A DNA stretch of 64,000 bases from Akkermansiaceae bacterium (GCA_025457665.1 JALOTY010000011.1:1-64000), one strand, 5' to 3'. Counted from the stretch's first letter, positions 40,313 to 49,974 are shown. The notes: generated by a model not told the origin, from the letters alone. Program-made: numbers and translations.

Positions 40313-41672
40313 TCAGATGAAACTGACTTCCTTCGCAACGCTCGTTCTTTCCGCGCTGCTGGCTTTCCCATCGCATGCGGAAAACCCAACTCAACGACCG
40401 AACTTCCTGATCATTCTCACCGACGATCACGGTCATGGCGATGTCTCATGCTACGGTGCGAGGGATGTCCGCACCCCTCACATCGACAGACTTGCCAAGG
40501 AGGGCATGCGTTTCACCACCATGCGGGCGAACGGCACGGTCTGTTCGCCGACACGCGCGGCGATCCTGACGGGTCGTTATGCGGATCGGGTCGGCGTGCC
40601 GGGGGTGATCCGCACCGATCCTCGGAATTCGTGGGGATACTTTGATCCGAAGACGCCGACCCTCGCCAATGTGCTGGGCGACGCGGGATACCATACCGCC
40701 ATCATCGGTAAATGGCATCTCGGCCTGACATCGCCAAACCTTCCCAACGAGCGTGGCTTCGCCCATTTCCATGGTTTCCTCGGTGACATGATGGACAGCT
40801 ACACCACCCATCTGCGCGAGGGGCACAACTACATGCGTCACAACGACGAGGTCATCGATCCCGAGGGTCACGCCACGGATCTTTTCTCGGACTGGGCCGC
40901 CGGGTATCTGCATGAAAGATCCAACATTTCAGATCAACCATTCTTCCTCTATCTCGCCTACAACGCGCCGCATTTCCCTATCGAACCACCTGCGGAATGG
41001 TTGGCGCGGGTGACCAAGCGGATGCCTGACATCGATCACAAACGCGCGAACAATGTCGCATTTGTCGAACATCTCGATGCCGGCATCGGCCGCGTGCTCG
41101 CGGCGCTCGATGAAACCGGGCTGGCGAGAAACACGGTGGTCGTCTTCACTGCGGACAACGGTGGCGCCCTGGCGTATGGGCAGAGCAATGAACCGTGGCG
41201 CGGCGAAAAACAGGATCACTATGACGGCGGTTTGCGTGTTCCCTTCATCGTCCGTTGGCCAGTCGGCGTGAAACCCGGCTCTCGCAGTGATTACGCAGGC
41301 CTGCTTTTCGACATGTTTCCCACTTTTGTTGAACTCGCCGGGATCGATCCTCTCGAGGACCTCGATGCCCGCAGTCTTGTGCCGATCCTCAACGGCGGCA
41401 GGGTGACCGAAGCTCGCGACCTTTATTTTGTCCGTCGCGAGGGCGGATTCAAATTTGGCGGTAATAGCTATGAAGCCTTGATCCGCGGCGAATGGAAAAT
41501 TCTTCGCAACGACCCCTTCAGCCCTTACGAGTTATATCATCTCGCGGTTGACCCCCGGGAAACGAAAAACGTGGCGACAACCCAGCGGAAAAAGTTCGAG
41601 GAGCTTGCCGCCGCGATCCGCCATCATATTCAGCGGGGCGGCACCACACCCTGGCAGTCGGCCGACGATTGA
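40305..41672 (+). CDS. Secreted sulfatase (C-S-P-T-R type)
   Basis: 455 residues from the ATG at 40305, preceded by a G-A-G-G-G stretch; ATG 40317 would also leave a full signal peptide (L-T-S-F-A-T-L-V-L-S-A-L-L-A-F, cleavage near S-H-A-E). L-I-I-L-T-D-D-H-G-H-G-D provides the metal ligands, Cys80 in C-S-P-T-R is the formylglycine site, and I-G-K-W-H-L-G the conserved lysine/histidine. S1-family exo-sulfatase on a glycan. It overlaps the previous gene by 8 bp and is followed by the next sulfatase 29 bp later. Confidence 0.92.
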   Translation: MIDQMKLTSFATLVLSALLAFPSHAENPTQRPNFLIILTDDHGHGDVSCYGARDVRTPHIDRLAKEGMRFTTMRANGTVCSPTRAAILTGRYADRVGVPGVIRTDPRNSWGYFDPKTPTLANVLGDAGYHTAIIGKWHLGLTSPNLPNERGFAHFHGFLGDMMDSYTTHLREGHNYMRHNDEVIDPEGHATDLFSDWAAGYLHERSNISDQPFFLYLAYNAPHFPIEPPAEWLARVTKRMPDIDHKRANNVAFVEHLDAGIGRVLAALDETGLARNTVVVFTADNGGALAYGQSNEPWRGEKQDHYDGGLRVPFIVRWPVGVKPGSRSDYAGLLFDMFPTFVELAGIDPLEDLDARSLVPILNGGRVTEARDLYFVRREGGFKFGGNSYEALIRGEWKILRNDPFSPYELYHLAVDPRETKNVATTQRKKFEELAAAIRHHIQRGGTTPWQSADD

Positions 41673-41701
41673 ACCCGGCCTCGAACCTCCATCTCCCGGC
41701 G

Positions 41702-43144
41702 ATGCTCAAGCACTTTGTCAGACTCCTCGGATCGATGCTTTCCTCCGCCATGATCGGTCAGGCCCTCGCAAGCTTGGAAAGCACGCACCCTCATGTGGTG
41801 CTCATCGTGGTGGACGACATGGGCTATGGTGATGCGGGATGTTACAATCCGCAGTCGAAGATCCCCACGCCCCACATCGACAGGATCGCGGCGGAGGGCA
41901 TGAAATTCACCGACGCCCATGCGCCGGGCCCGTTGTGCCATCCTTCGCGCTACGGCTTGATGACCGGGCGCTATCCGTTCCGGACCGATGTTTCGAAATG
42001 GCCGACCCAACCGCTCATCGACGAGGGACAGATGACCCTTGCCTCGCTTCTGCGTGATGCGGGTTATGCCACGGCCATGGTCGGCAAATGGCATTTGGGA
42101 TTCGCCGAGCGTGGTTATGACAATCCCATGCGGGGCGGCCCGGTGGATCGTGGGTTTGATCGGTTTTTAGGGCTTCGTGCATCGACCGATATCCCGCCGT
42201 ATTTTTATATCCGCGGCGACCGCGCGGTGGCCCCGCCCACCGGGCGCATCGATGCGAGCCGCAGCGAGGAATGGTCGCCCATCCAAGGGGAGTTCTGGCG
42301 GGAGGGGGACATTGCCCCGGACATGCAGCTCGATAAGGTCCTTCCTCGATTCACCGATGAAGCCGTCTCGATCATCGAAAGTCATGATCCGCGCAAGCCA
42401 CTCATGCTCTATCTTGCCTACCCTGCGCCGCACACGCCATGGCTGCCCGCTCCCGCCTTCCGGGGAAAAAGTGGCGCCGGCACCTACGGGGATTTCATGA
42501 TGATGACGGATCATGAAATCGGACGTGTCTGTGACGCGCTGGATGCGGCGGGTATTTCCTCGAACACCCTGCTTGTCTTTACTTCCGACAATGGTCCGGT
42601 TTGGTATCCCCGCGATGTCGAGCGCTTCGGGCATGACTCTGTCGGCGGCCTTCGCGGGATGAAAGGCGACGCATGGGAGGGCGGCCACCGCATGCCCTTC
42701 ATCGTTCGGTGGCCAGGACACGTCGCAGCCGGCGCAAGCAGCGATCAGACCATTTGCCTGACCGATCTGATGGCCACCCTGGCGGAAGTGATCGGCAAAA
42801 CACTTCCTCCCGGAGCCGGTCCGGACAGTTTCAGCTTGCTTCCGGTACTGGAGGGACGGCAGCCCGTCAACAAACCGGTGCGCGGACCCATCATCATGCG
42901 ATCCGGCAGCAGCGGTGCGATGCTGATCCGATCCGGTGACTGGAAAATGATCGATCAACCCGGATCGGGTGGATTTTCGAAATCCCCGCAACCGCGGCCG
43001 GGCGATCCTCCCGGCCAGCTCTACAACCTGCGTGATGATCCCTCCGAGCGGAACAATCTCTATCATAAAGATCCGGAGCGCGTCGCCGGGCTGAGTCGTT
43101 TGATGCAACAAATCGTCAACACCCCAGCAAGCCGCCCGCAATGA
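41702..43144 (+). CDS. Secreted sulfatase (C-H-P-S-R type)
   Basis: 480 residues from the ATG at 41702; a TTG at 41669 overlapping the previous stop was set aside because the ATG gives a cleaner signal peptide. V-V-D-D-M-G-Y-G-D gives the metal ligands and Cys79 in C-H-P-S-R the formylglycine site. V-G-K-W-H-L-G follows. The C-H-P-S-R core and the D-G-x-D-R-x-x-G-L-R-A region resemble arylsulfatase A-like enzymes. The fourth sulfatase of the operon run, with short gaps on both sides. Confidence 0.92.
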   Translation: MLKHFVRLLGSMLSSAMIGQALASLESTHPHVVLIVVDDMGYGDAGCYNPQSKIPTPHIDRIAAEGMKFTDAHAPGPLCHPSRYGLMTGRYPFRTDVSKWPTQPLIDEGQMTLASLLRDAGYATAMVGKWHLGFAERGYDNPMRGGPVDRGFDRFLGLRASTDIPPYFYIRGDRAVAPPTGRIDASRSEEWSPIQGEFWREGDIAPDMQLDKVLPRFTDEAVSIIESHDPRKPLMLYLAYPAPHTPWLPAPAFRGKSGAGTYGDFMMMTDHEIGRVCDALDAAGISSNTLLVFTSDNGPVWYPRDVERFGHDSVGGLRGMKGDAWEGGHRMPFIVRWPGHVAAGASSDQTICLTDLMATLAEVIGKTLPPGAGPDSFSLLPVLEGRQPVNKPVRGPIIMRSGSSGAMLIRSGDWKMIDQPGSGGFSKSPQPRPGDPPGQLYNLRDDPSERNNLYHKDPERVAGLSRLMQQIVNTPASRPQ

Positions 43145-43175
43145 ATCCTCCACTCGACCCTTCGATCCCGCTGCC

Positions 43176-44723
43176 ATGAATCACATTCTCAAGCTTTCGA
43201 TGATTTTCGCCCCCTGGGCGCTTTCCGCCGTCGAGCCGGTGCCCGACGAAGTCGTGCCCGAACCCGTCCCAGGCTCGAAACCCCGCAACGTTGTATTCAT
43301 TCTTTCAGATGACCATCGCTTCGATGCGATGAGTTTCCTGGGACATCAGTTTGCCCAGACTCCGGTGATGGACACACTGGCAAGGAATGGTGCGTACATC
43401 CAGAACGCGCTGGTCACCACTTCACTTTGCTCGCCGAGCCGGGCCTCGATTCTTACGGGGCTTTACACCTTCCGCCACAGGGTGATCGACAACAACCGAC
43501 CCATTCCGCCCGGCACGGTCTATTTTCCCCAGTATCTGCAAAGTGCCGGTTATGCGACCTGTTTCATCGGCAAGTGGCATATGGGCGGTGAGAGTGATCA
43601 TCCGCAGCCCGGGTGGGATCGATGGGTCAGCTTCGCCGGTCAGGGCGAATATTTGCCGCCCACGCCTGATTACACGCTCAACGTCGATGGCCGGCGGGTG
43701 AAACAGAAAGGTTACATCACGACGGAGCTGACCGACTATGCCATCGACTGGCTCAAGCAGCAGAAGCCGGGCGGGAAACCGTTTTTTCTCTATCTCTCGC
43801 ATAAGGCAGTTCATGCCAACTTCACTCCTGAGAAGAAGTATGAGGACCGGTTCAAGGACCTCCCTTTTCAGCGGCCCGCGTCGGAGAAAACGACCGCTCT
43901 TGACCTCCTCAAGCCGCGCTGGCTGCGGGACCAGCGGAATTCATGGCATGGTGTCGATTTCCCCTACCACAGCAAACTCGACATCGAGCGCTACTACAAG
44001 CGCTACTGCGAGACGCTTCGTTCGGTGGATGACAGCATCGGCCGGGTGCTGCAACAGCTGAAGGACATGGGAATTCACGACGAGACACTTGTCATCTACA
44101 TGGGCGACAATGGCTTCATGTTCGGCGAACACGGACTCATCGACAAGCGGGTGGCCTACGAGACCTCCATGCGCGTGCCCATGCTCGCGCAGTGCCCCGC
44201 GCTCATCAAGCCGGGTACGGTGCTCGACGAGATGATCGCCAATATCGATGTCGGTCCGACCGTGATGGACGCCATGGGCCTGAAGACTCCTGCTCACATG
44301 GATGGCACCAGTTTCCTGCCCTTGCTTCGTGGGGAAAGCATTCCGTGGCGCGAGCGGTTTCTCTACGTTTATTATTGGGAGAAGAATTTCCCGCAGACGC
44401 CCACCACCTTCGCCCTGCGCACGCCCAATGCAAAATACATCACTTACTACGGGCTGTGGGACGCCGATGAGTTCTATGATCTCAACAAGGATCCCGAGGA
44501 GGCGCGAAACCTCATCGATGAGCCGTCGCGTCAAAGGGAGGTCCGCAGGATGGAGGACGAACTCTATCAGATGATGGATCAACTTGGCGGCATGGAGATC
44601 CCGCTCAACCCGCCGAAGGGTGGCTTCAATGACAAAAGACTGCGTGAGCGCGGCGGTGAAAATGCCGCTGATTTCCCATCATCGAAGGTCGTCGATCAAC
44701 CCATCAACAAAGACGCCAACTGA
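43176..44723 (+). CDS. Secreted sulfatase (C-S-P-S-R type, longer C-terminus)
   Basis: 515 residues. Signal peptide M-N-H-I-L-K-L-S-M-I-F-A-P-W-A-L-S-A, then F-I-L-S-D-D-H-R with the metal ligands, Cys85 in C-S-P-S-R, and I-G-K-W-H-M-G. The D-N-G-F-M-F-G-E-H-G segment is typical of S1 sulfatases acting on carbohydrate sulfates. The hydrophilic C-terminal 50 residues exceed the usual fold. It lies 31 bp after the previous sulfatase and 26 bp before the esterase gene. Confidence 0.92.
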   Translation: MNHILKLSMIFAPWALSAVEPVPDEVVPEPVPGSKPRNVVFILSDDHRFDAMSFLGHQFAQTPVMDTLARNGAYIQNALVTTSLCSPSRASILTGLYTFRHRVIDNNRPIPPGTVYFPQYLQSAGYATCFIGKWHMGGESDHPQPGWDRWVSFAGQGEYLPPTPDYTLNVDGRRVKQKGYITTELTDYAIDWLKQQKPGGKPFFLYLSHKAVHANFTPEKKYEDRFKDLPFQRPASEKTTALDLLKPRWLRDQRNSWHGVDFPYHSKLDIERYYKRYCETLRSVDDSIGRVLQQLKDMGIHDETLVIYMGDNGFMFGEHGLIDKRVAYETSMRVPMLAQCPALIKPGTVLDEMIANIDVGPTVMDAMGLKTPAHMDGTSFLPLLRGESIPWRERFLYVYYWEKNFPQTPTTFALRTPNAKYITYYGLWDADEFYDLNKDPEEARNLIDEPSRQREVRRMEDELYQMMDQLGGMEIPLNPPKGGFNDKRLRERGGENAADFPSSKVVDQPINKDAN

Positions 44724-44749
44724 AACCTTGTCCACGGGCCTCCTCTTCC

Positions 44750-45700
44750 ATGAAAATCTTTGACTCATTCATCAAGCCCGCAACGGTATCACTTCTTGCA
44801 TTGCTCGGTTTTCCACTGATCGCGGTCGGACAATCGCGACCCGAGGCTGGGCCGGAGAAAATCCAGGAGCTGATAGCCAAGTTACCGAGGGGCAGCAGGC
44901 ATCACCTCGATGTGGCGTATGTTCCTGGTGCCAAGCCCGGCATGAAACCGGAATCGGTGCAGGCTCTCGATTTGTATGTGCCTCCCGGCGACGGTCCTTT
45001 TCCATTGGTTTTCTGGATTCATGGCGGCGGCTGGCATAGTGGTGACAAGTTGGAGTCAGGCATCCATCTCGCGCTGAAGTTTGTTCCCAGGGGCTTTGCC
45101 CTCGCCTCTGTCAATTACCGCCTGACGGGAGAGGCCCCGTTTCCTGCACAGATCGAGGATTGCAATTCGGCCTTGGCATACATCCGTCAACACGCTGACG
45201 ACTACCGAATCGACCCCGAACGGATCGGCGCTCTCGGGCACTCCGCAGGTGCGCACCTGGCAGCGTTGATGGCTTGCACCGGAAATGGAGATCGTTTTTC
45301 GTCCGGCAAGGGGGCATCTGTTCGTGTCCAAGCCGCTGTCTGCTGGGCCACCCCTGCTGACCTCGACCGTGACCGAGGTCAGTGGCCCAAGACTTCGATG
45401 ATGCACAACGCAGACGACCGCCCGCTCTGGCAATTTTTCCCTCACAGGACCTATGACGGGGAGTTCGCGCGGATGGCAAGCCCTGCTTCCTACGTGCATG
45501 CCGGCGTTCCTCCTATCCACATCGTTCACGGGAAACTCGATGATCTGGTGCCGCCCGGTCAGGCCTTGGCTTTCGCTAAATCTTTGAAAAGTGTCGGAGT
45601 TCCAGTGACGCTGCGAGTGGTGGCCGATCTTGGCCACAATGTCATGAATGCCGAGTCCGGCGATGAGGCGCTCCGTTTTTTCAAGGCTGTCTTGAAGTGA
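44750..45700 (+). CDS. Secreted alpha/beta-hydrolase, carbohydrate esterase-like
   Basis: 316 residues with a signal peptide (residues 1-28, ending V-G-Q-S). The oxyanion motif H-G-G-G-W is at 91-95, nucleophile Ser165 in G-H-S-A-G, acid at D264/D265 and base His296 in L-G-H-N-V, so the triad is complete. This is the lipase/BD-FAE-like esterase group. In a sulfatase operon the likely job is removing acetyl or similar groups from the glycan (inference). It precedes the ROK kinase by 55 bp. Confidence 0.88.
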   Translation: MKIFDSFIKPATVSLLALLGFPLIAVGQSRPEAGPEKIQELIAKLPRGSRHHLDVAYVPGAKPGMKPESVQALDLYVPPGDGPFPLVFWIHGGGWHSGDKLESGIHLALKFVPRGFALASVNYRLTGEAPFPAQIEDCNSALAYIRQHADDYRIDPERIGALGHSAGAHLAALMACTGNGDRFSSGKGASVRVQAAVCWATPADLDRDRGQWPKTSMMHNADDRPLWQFFPHRTYDGEFARMASPASYVHAGVPPIHIVHGKLDDLVPPGQALAFAKSLKSVGVPVTLRVVADLGHNVMNAESGDEALRFFKAVLK

Positions 45701-45755
45701 GGCGGAATGCGCCCACGACCCCTTTGTTTCTATACTCCGTCATTTTCCAAACCCC

Positions 45756-46619
45756 ATGATCGCTGGCATTGAACTCGGTGGAACCAAAACGGTTGTCGCC
45801 ATCGGAAATCCGGATGGGAAACTCATCGAAGAGTTTCGTTACCCCACGACTCACCCAAAGGATACCCTGACGATCGCGGTCGAATGGATCCGTCAGCGGG
45901 GGCTCCCCGTGTCACTGGGGGTCGGCGCCTTCGGTCCGGTCATGCTGGCGGGTCGTGGCGATGACTACGGTCGCATGCTGGCGACGCCCAAACCAGGTTG
46001 GGAGGGTTTCTCCATCTCAGCGTTCCTGCGCACGGCATTCCCCGATTGCCGTGTGGTGGTCGAGACCGATGTCAATGCTGCGACGCTTGCCGAGAGCCGC
46101 TGCGGTGCCGCGCGGGGGCTTGACGATGTCGTTTACATCACCATCGGCACGGGCATCGGTGCAGGCATTCTTGCTGGGGGCCGCCTCGTTCACGGCGCGC
46201 TTCATCCGGAGTTTGGGCATTTGAAGGTGCCGAGGTCACCGGTCGATGAGTTCGCCGGGCTGTGTCCGTTTCATGGCGACTGCCTGGAAGGGCTGGCCAG
46301 TGGTCCTGCGATTGCTGGCCGGTGGGGTGTGGATGCGTCGGCCCTTGCCCCGGAGCATCCGGCGTGGGAAATCCAGGCATGGTATCTGGCGCACGGGGTG
46401 TTGGCGCTTGCCGCCATCACCGCGCCTTCCCGGGTGGTGATCGGCGGAGGGGTTGCCCAACTGAGGGGCCTTCATGAGCGAGTTCAAGCGGAGTTCGTGA
46501 GGCTTTCGGCCGGGTATTTCCTCCAGGCGCAGACTCCTGATTTTATCGTGCCACCTGCTCTAGGCCAGAATGCCGGTATTTTCGGGGCCCTTTTGCTCGC
46601 GGGAGGCACTGACCTTTAG
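45756..46619 (+). CDS. ROK-family sugar kinase (fructokinase-type)
   Basis: 287 residues, cytoplasmic. The ATP-binding start G-I-E-L-G-G-T-K and the I-G-T-G-I-G-A-G-I segment are typical. The zinc-binding region begins at H-P-E-F-G-H and continues C-P-F-H-G-D-C-L-E-G, the fructokinase/mannokinase variant with fewer cysteines than ROK glucokinases. It would phosphorylate the hexose entering through the symporter. It is the last gene of the sulfatase run; a 231-bp gap follows. Confidence 0.9.
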   Translation: MIAGIELGGTKTVVAIGNPDGKLIEEFRYPTTHPKDTLTIAVEWIRQRGLPVSLGVGAFGPVMLAGRGDDYGRMLATPKPGWEGFSISAFLRTAFPDCRVVVETDVNAATLAESRCGAARGLDDVVYITIGTGIGAGILAGGRLVHGALHPEFGHLKVPRSPVDEFAGLCPFHGDCLEGLASGPAIAGRWGVDASALAPEHPAWEIQAWYLAHGVLALAAITAPSRVVIGGGVAQLRGLHERVQAEFVRLSAGYFLQAQTPDFIVPPALGQNAGIFGALLLAGGTDL

Positions 46620-46850
46620 GAGGCTTGAGTGATTCTCCCGTTCAGCATGCTTGTGTCAATCGCGCCGCCGACTGGCATCCCTTGGGAGGCGAAATGTCAA
46701 AATACAGCGAGGAAAAGACGCAGGACGGCAAGACGCATGAATTGAGAAGCGGCCATTGTTCCACGAAGGATCCACCATCCCTTCCGCCTTCTTCGCAAAC
46801 TTCGTGCCTTTGTGGTCCGACTTTTCGCAGCCTCCACCGCCCTCCATCCC
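46620..46850. other. Intergenic gap with a short direct repeat
   Basis: The 231-bp gap between the ROK kinase and the DHOD-like gene has an 8-bp direct repeat AAGACGCA at 46715-46722 and 46730-46737. It also holds a string around 46790-46815 resembling the degenerate C-T-T-C-G-T-G type intergenic repeats of some genomes. An open frame from 46625 overlaps the next gene in another frame and has no coding character. Confidence 0.35.
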
Positions 46851-47843
46851 ATGAACCTCGAAACCACTTACCTCGGCCTGAAGTTGAAACACCCGATCAT
46901 CCCGGGGGCCGGACCCTTGACGGGGGATGTTTCAAAGGCACGTCAACTCGAGGACCACGGCGCGCCTTGCGTGATCATGAGTTCGCTTTTCGAGGAGCAA
47001 ATCGTCCGGGAACAGCGGGCGGCTTTCGCCGCGATCGATGAAGCGGCCGACAGCTTTGCGGAAGCTCTCAGTTACCTGCCCGAGCCCGAGGGATACCGAC
47101 TCGGCCCGGACGACTATCTCGCGCGGATCACTTATCTCAAGGCCGCGCTGGATATCCCGGTGATCGCATCCGTCAATGGCATCAGCCCGGATGGCTGGCG
47201 GGAATATCCCAAACTCATCGCCGCCGCCGGAGCCGATGCTCTGGAGGTGAACCTCTATCATCTCGCTGCCGACCGATATGAAAGCTCCGCGGAGGTCGAA
47301 GAGCGCCTCCTCGAATCCGTCCGCGCCGCCCGTGAGGGGATCGATATCCCCATCGCGGTGAAACTCCCGCCCTTCTTCACCTCGCTGCCTCATTTCGTTT
47401 CCCGTCTGGAAAAGGTCGGCGTCCAGGCCGTGGTGCTCTTCAATCGATTCTATCAGCCGGACATCGATATCGAAGAACTCCGCACCGAGCCCACCCTTCA
47501 TTTGTCATCTCCTGCCGAGCTGAATCTCCGTCTCCGCTGGCTGGCCATCCTTCACGGCCGCACTCCGCTTGAGCTTTCGCTCAGTGGCGGCATTCATGCT
47601 GCCACCGATGTCATCAAGGGCCTGATGGCCGGAGCCACCACGGTGCAAACCGTTTCCGGACTCCTCCTTCACGGCCCGGGCCATCTCGCTGTCCTGCTCC
47701 GCGACCTTGCCGACTGGATGCATGAACACGACTACACCCACCTCGATCAACTCCGCGGCTGCATGAGCCACCAAAACGCCCCCGACCCCGAAGCAATCGA
47801 ACGTTCCAACTACGCCCAGATCCTCAACAGTTGGACAGCGTGA
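46851..47843 (+). CDS. Dihydroorotate dehydrogenase-like protein
   Basis: 330 residues from the ATG at 46851. The FMN-barrel signature is visible: L-K-H-P-I-I-P-G-A-G-P-L-T near the start, A-L-E-V-N-L-Y in the middle, I-A-V-K-L-P-P-F-F, and S-G-G-I-H near the C-terminus. The PreA-like/DHOD-like branch lacks clear evidence of using dihydroorotate; members are often encoded next to pyruvate:ferredoxin oxidoreductase, here 34 kb away. No iron-sulfur motif is present. It converges with the double-hydrolase gene. Confidence 0.85.
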   Translation: MNLETTYLGLKLKHPIIPGAGPLTGDVSKARQLEDHGAPCVIMSSLFEEQIVREQRAAFAAIDEAADSFAEALSYLPEPEGYRLGPDDYLARITYLKAALDIPVIASVNGISPDGWREYPKLIAAAGADALEVNLYHLAADRYESSAEVEERLLESVRAAREGIDIPIAVKLPPFFTSLPHFVSRLEKVGVQAVVLFNRFYQPDIDIEELRTEPTLHLSSPAELNLRLRWLAILHGRTPLELSLSGGIHAATDVIKGLMAGATTVQTVSGLLLHGPGHLAVLLRDLADWMHEHDYTHLDQLRGCMSHQNAPDPEAIERSNYAQILNSWTA

Positions 47844-47865
47844 ATCCGGGTGGCATGGAAAAGCT

Positions 47866-49974
47866 TCAGAACCGGGTGAACACCCGATACAGGCCTAACA
47901 GGTAGGCAATGACCGAGAGGGTCCGCATCGTCTCACTGCAAAGCGCTTCCAACACACGGTTTCCCCTCAGGGGTGTCACCCACCATTCGAAGGAGGTCGT
48001 CAAAAAGCTGCAACTCTGCCTCGTGCCGTGGAAAAGCCATTGGATCCCGCCGTGCAGCCAGTCCACTCCCCAAAGGAAGCCAGGAACAAAAAGCCACCCC
48101 ATCACAAGCGCCGCCATCAACCCGAAACCCATCCCTGAGTTTCGCTCGATCTTTTTCTTCTCCGCAAAGGGCTTCGAGTCCGCAAGCGAGGCATACCACA
48201 GGGAAATCGCAAAAGGCGGCAGGGCGATGGCAAGCGAGCCTCCCCAAAAATACAGAGGGTTGATCCACGCAAGACGGGCCAACCAGAGGACTGCCAGCAC
48301 CAGCATCCCCACGGCAAGAACGGAAATTCCGGGTCGGCAGAACCATTTTGCGGCAGAGGCGTAGCGCGGTTCCCGCTCCGGATCCTCGGATGGGATCACC
48401 AGGTTCTCGGAAACCGCGAATGTCGCGAGATGGTCCCAGTTCCATTCATCAATCGCGGCTCCATGGCCGCCCCTGACATAGTCGTTCGATTTCACATGCT
48501 CATCTTCCGGAAATGGCATGACCCCCGCGCCGCCAAGATGGCGTCCCAACAGCGGACGAAGAAAGGGAAAGAACTCCGCAAGCCGCGGAAAGAAGGCCAC
48601 AACCCAGTCGCCATCCGCCGTGAAGTTCAAGATGGATTCCACCTGCCCGCGCTTCCTCCGTGCGGCCCAATCATAAGATCGGTTCACGACCGATCCCGCA
48701 AAGGCAATCCGCTGAAAGGCCATCCTTGGATGATGTTCCAGAGCCTCGGCCAAAAGATAGGTGCCATTGCTATGTCCGATGTAGGTGAACTTCGCTTCCG
48801 GGAAACGCCGCTTGGCTTCAACGTACTCCTCCACCAACCATTGGACCTTGGCGCTCTTGGCGGAAGTTAGCAAAAACTCCAACATCGAGAAAAAGCCATA
48901 ACTGCTGGTTTCGATCGCGACGCGCCCGGCTTTAATCTGCCCCGCATCGTTCGGACGATAGTATGCCGCCTTGCACCGCATGCCGATTTTTTGAGTCCAG
49001 TGCCCAAGATCGCGAATGCCGTGGATCACAAATACCATGCGTTTCACTTCCCGGTCCACCGGCAAGGGTTTCTCGTCCGCCGGTGGTGACGCCTCACCCT
49101 GCAGAGGACCGAACATCGCGCTGAGAATCGCCGACATTCGCGAGTCCCCCTCGCGCGGATCCTTCACATCCACGATCTGCGCATGATTGGAGCGTGGCAC
49201 CTCCAGATAGCGGGCCTCGGGGTGGACGGTGTCCACCATGTCCCGCCAGGAGATGATTTCATCCACGGAACCCAGAAGAGTCACGATTTCCGGCAGCGGC
49301 ACGGCACTCTCCTCACTGCTCGATGCGCGCTGCTGGAGTTCGAGCCAGCGCAGGCGCAGATTGACGATGAAAGATGAGCCTTTCCTGACCTGCCTGATCC
49401 ACAAGGGGCGCTTCTTTCCGGTCAACCACTCGCGGAACCGTATCCCCTGGCTCAAAACGCTGCCCACTTTCCATGCGATCATTTCCTTGGGCGGAAGATG
49501 ATGGGATATCTCCCATCCGCGGGTCATGGGGGCAATCAGTGCCAAGCGGATTTTCAAACCCTGCATCGACACCAATGGGCTCAAGACCCTCGGTGCATTC
49601 TCGACGCTGGGATCTTCCGGGGCCACAAGATCGAGATAGACCGACTGAGCCAGCAAGCCTCCGGCACTGTGCCCCGCAATGATGAGTTCCCGGACCTCCC
49701 TGCCACGAAACTGATCCGCCACGAAACCAGCGATGTTCCGGCTCAGGGCAGCCACATCGAAACAAGCATTCCAGCGGAGCGGCATGTCGGGGACCAGCAA
49801 GGATACGCTTGGACCCTTCTTCTTCGCCTCACGGCGGACGCCGTCGATCAGGTCCGATACCGTGAGCGGCCCACAATGCATTCCGTGAAGAAACAGGATC
49901 ACGGTCTTCGCATTTTCCACAAGCTTGTTGTGCCTCCAGTCCGGCACCTCAAGCATCGACTTCATGGCGGTCAT
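47866..49974 (-). CDS. Membrane protein with two tandem alpha/beta-hydrolase domains
   Basis: 702 residues. Domain 1 (about 20-290) has F-L-H-G-M-H at 28-33, G-H-S-A-G-G at 101-106 (Ser103), Asp238 and His264, a complete triad. Domain 2 (about 310-520) has V-I-H-G-I-R-D at 316-322, G-H-S-N-G-T at 400-405 (Ser402), Asp454/456 and His504. The two domains are not close copies of each other. The C-terminus (about 548-700) carries three to four hydrophobic helices. No signal peptide, so both hydrolase domains probably face the cytoplasm. I do not recognise a named family for the whole architecture. HIT gene 53 bp upstream on the same strand may be co-transcribed. Confidence 0.78.
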   Translation of the reverse strand: MTAMKSMLEVPDWRHNKLVENAKTVILFLHGMHCGPLTVSDLIDGVRREAKKKGPSVSLLVPDMPLRWNACFDVAALSRNIAGFVADQFRGREVRELIIAGHSAGGLLAQSVYLDLVAPEDPSVENAPRVLSPLVSMQGLKIRLALIAPMTRGWEISHHLPPKEMIAWKVGSVLSQGIRFREWLTGKKRPLWIRQVRKGSSFIVNLRLRWLELQQRASSSEESAVPLPEIVTLLGSVDEIISWRDMVDTVHPEARYLEVPRSNHAQIVDVKDPREGDSRMSAILSAMFGPLQGEASPPADEKPLPVDREVKRMVFVIHGIRDLGHWTQKIGMRCKAAYYRPNDAGQIKAGRVAIETSSYGFFSMLEFLLTSAKSAKVQWLVEEYVEAKRRFPEAKFTYIGHSNGTYLLAEALEHHPRMAFQRIAFAGSVVNRSYDWAARRKRGQVESILNFTADGDWVVAFFPRLAEFFPFLRPLLGRHLGGAGVMPFPEDEHVKSNDYVRGGHGAAIDEWNWDHLATFAVSENLVIPSEDPEREPRYASAAKWFCRPGISVLAVGMLVLAVLWLARLAWINPLYFWGGSLAIALPPFAISLWYASLADSKPFAEKKKIERNSGMGFGLMAALVMGWLFVPGFLWGVDWLHGGIQWLFHGTRQSCSFLTTSFEWWVTPLRGNRVLEALCSETMRTLSVIAYLLGLYRVFTRF

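Noticed and set aside
12774..46619. A SusC/SusD or TonB-dependent uptake system in the island
   Set aside because: No TonB-dependent receptor or SusD-like sequence could be found; uptake appears to rely on the SSS symporter.
46625..47041. 138-codon frame after the ROK kinase
   Set aside because: Overlaps the DHOD-like start in another frame and lacks any domain or coding bias.
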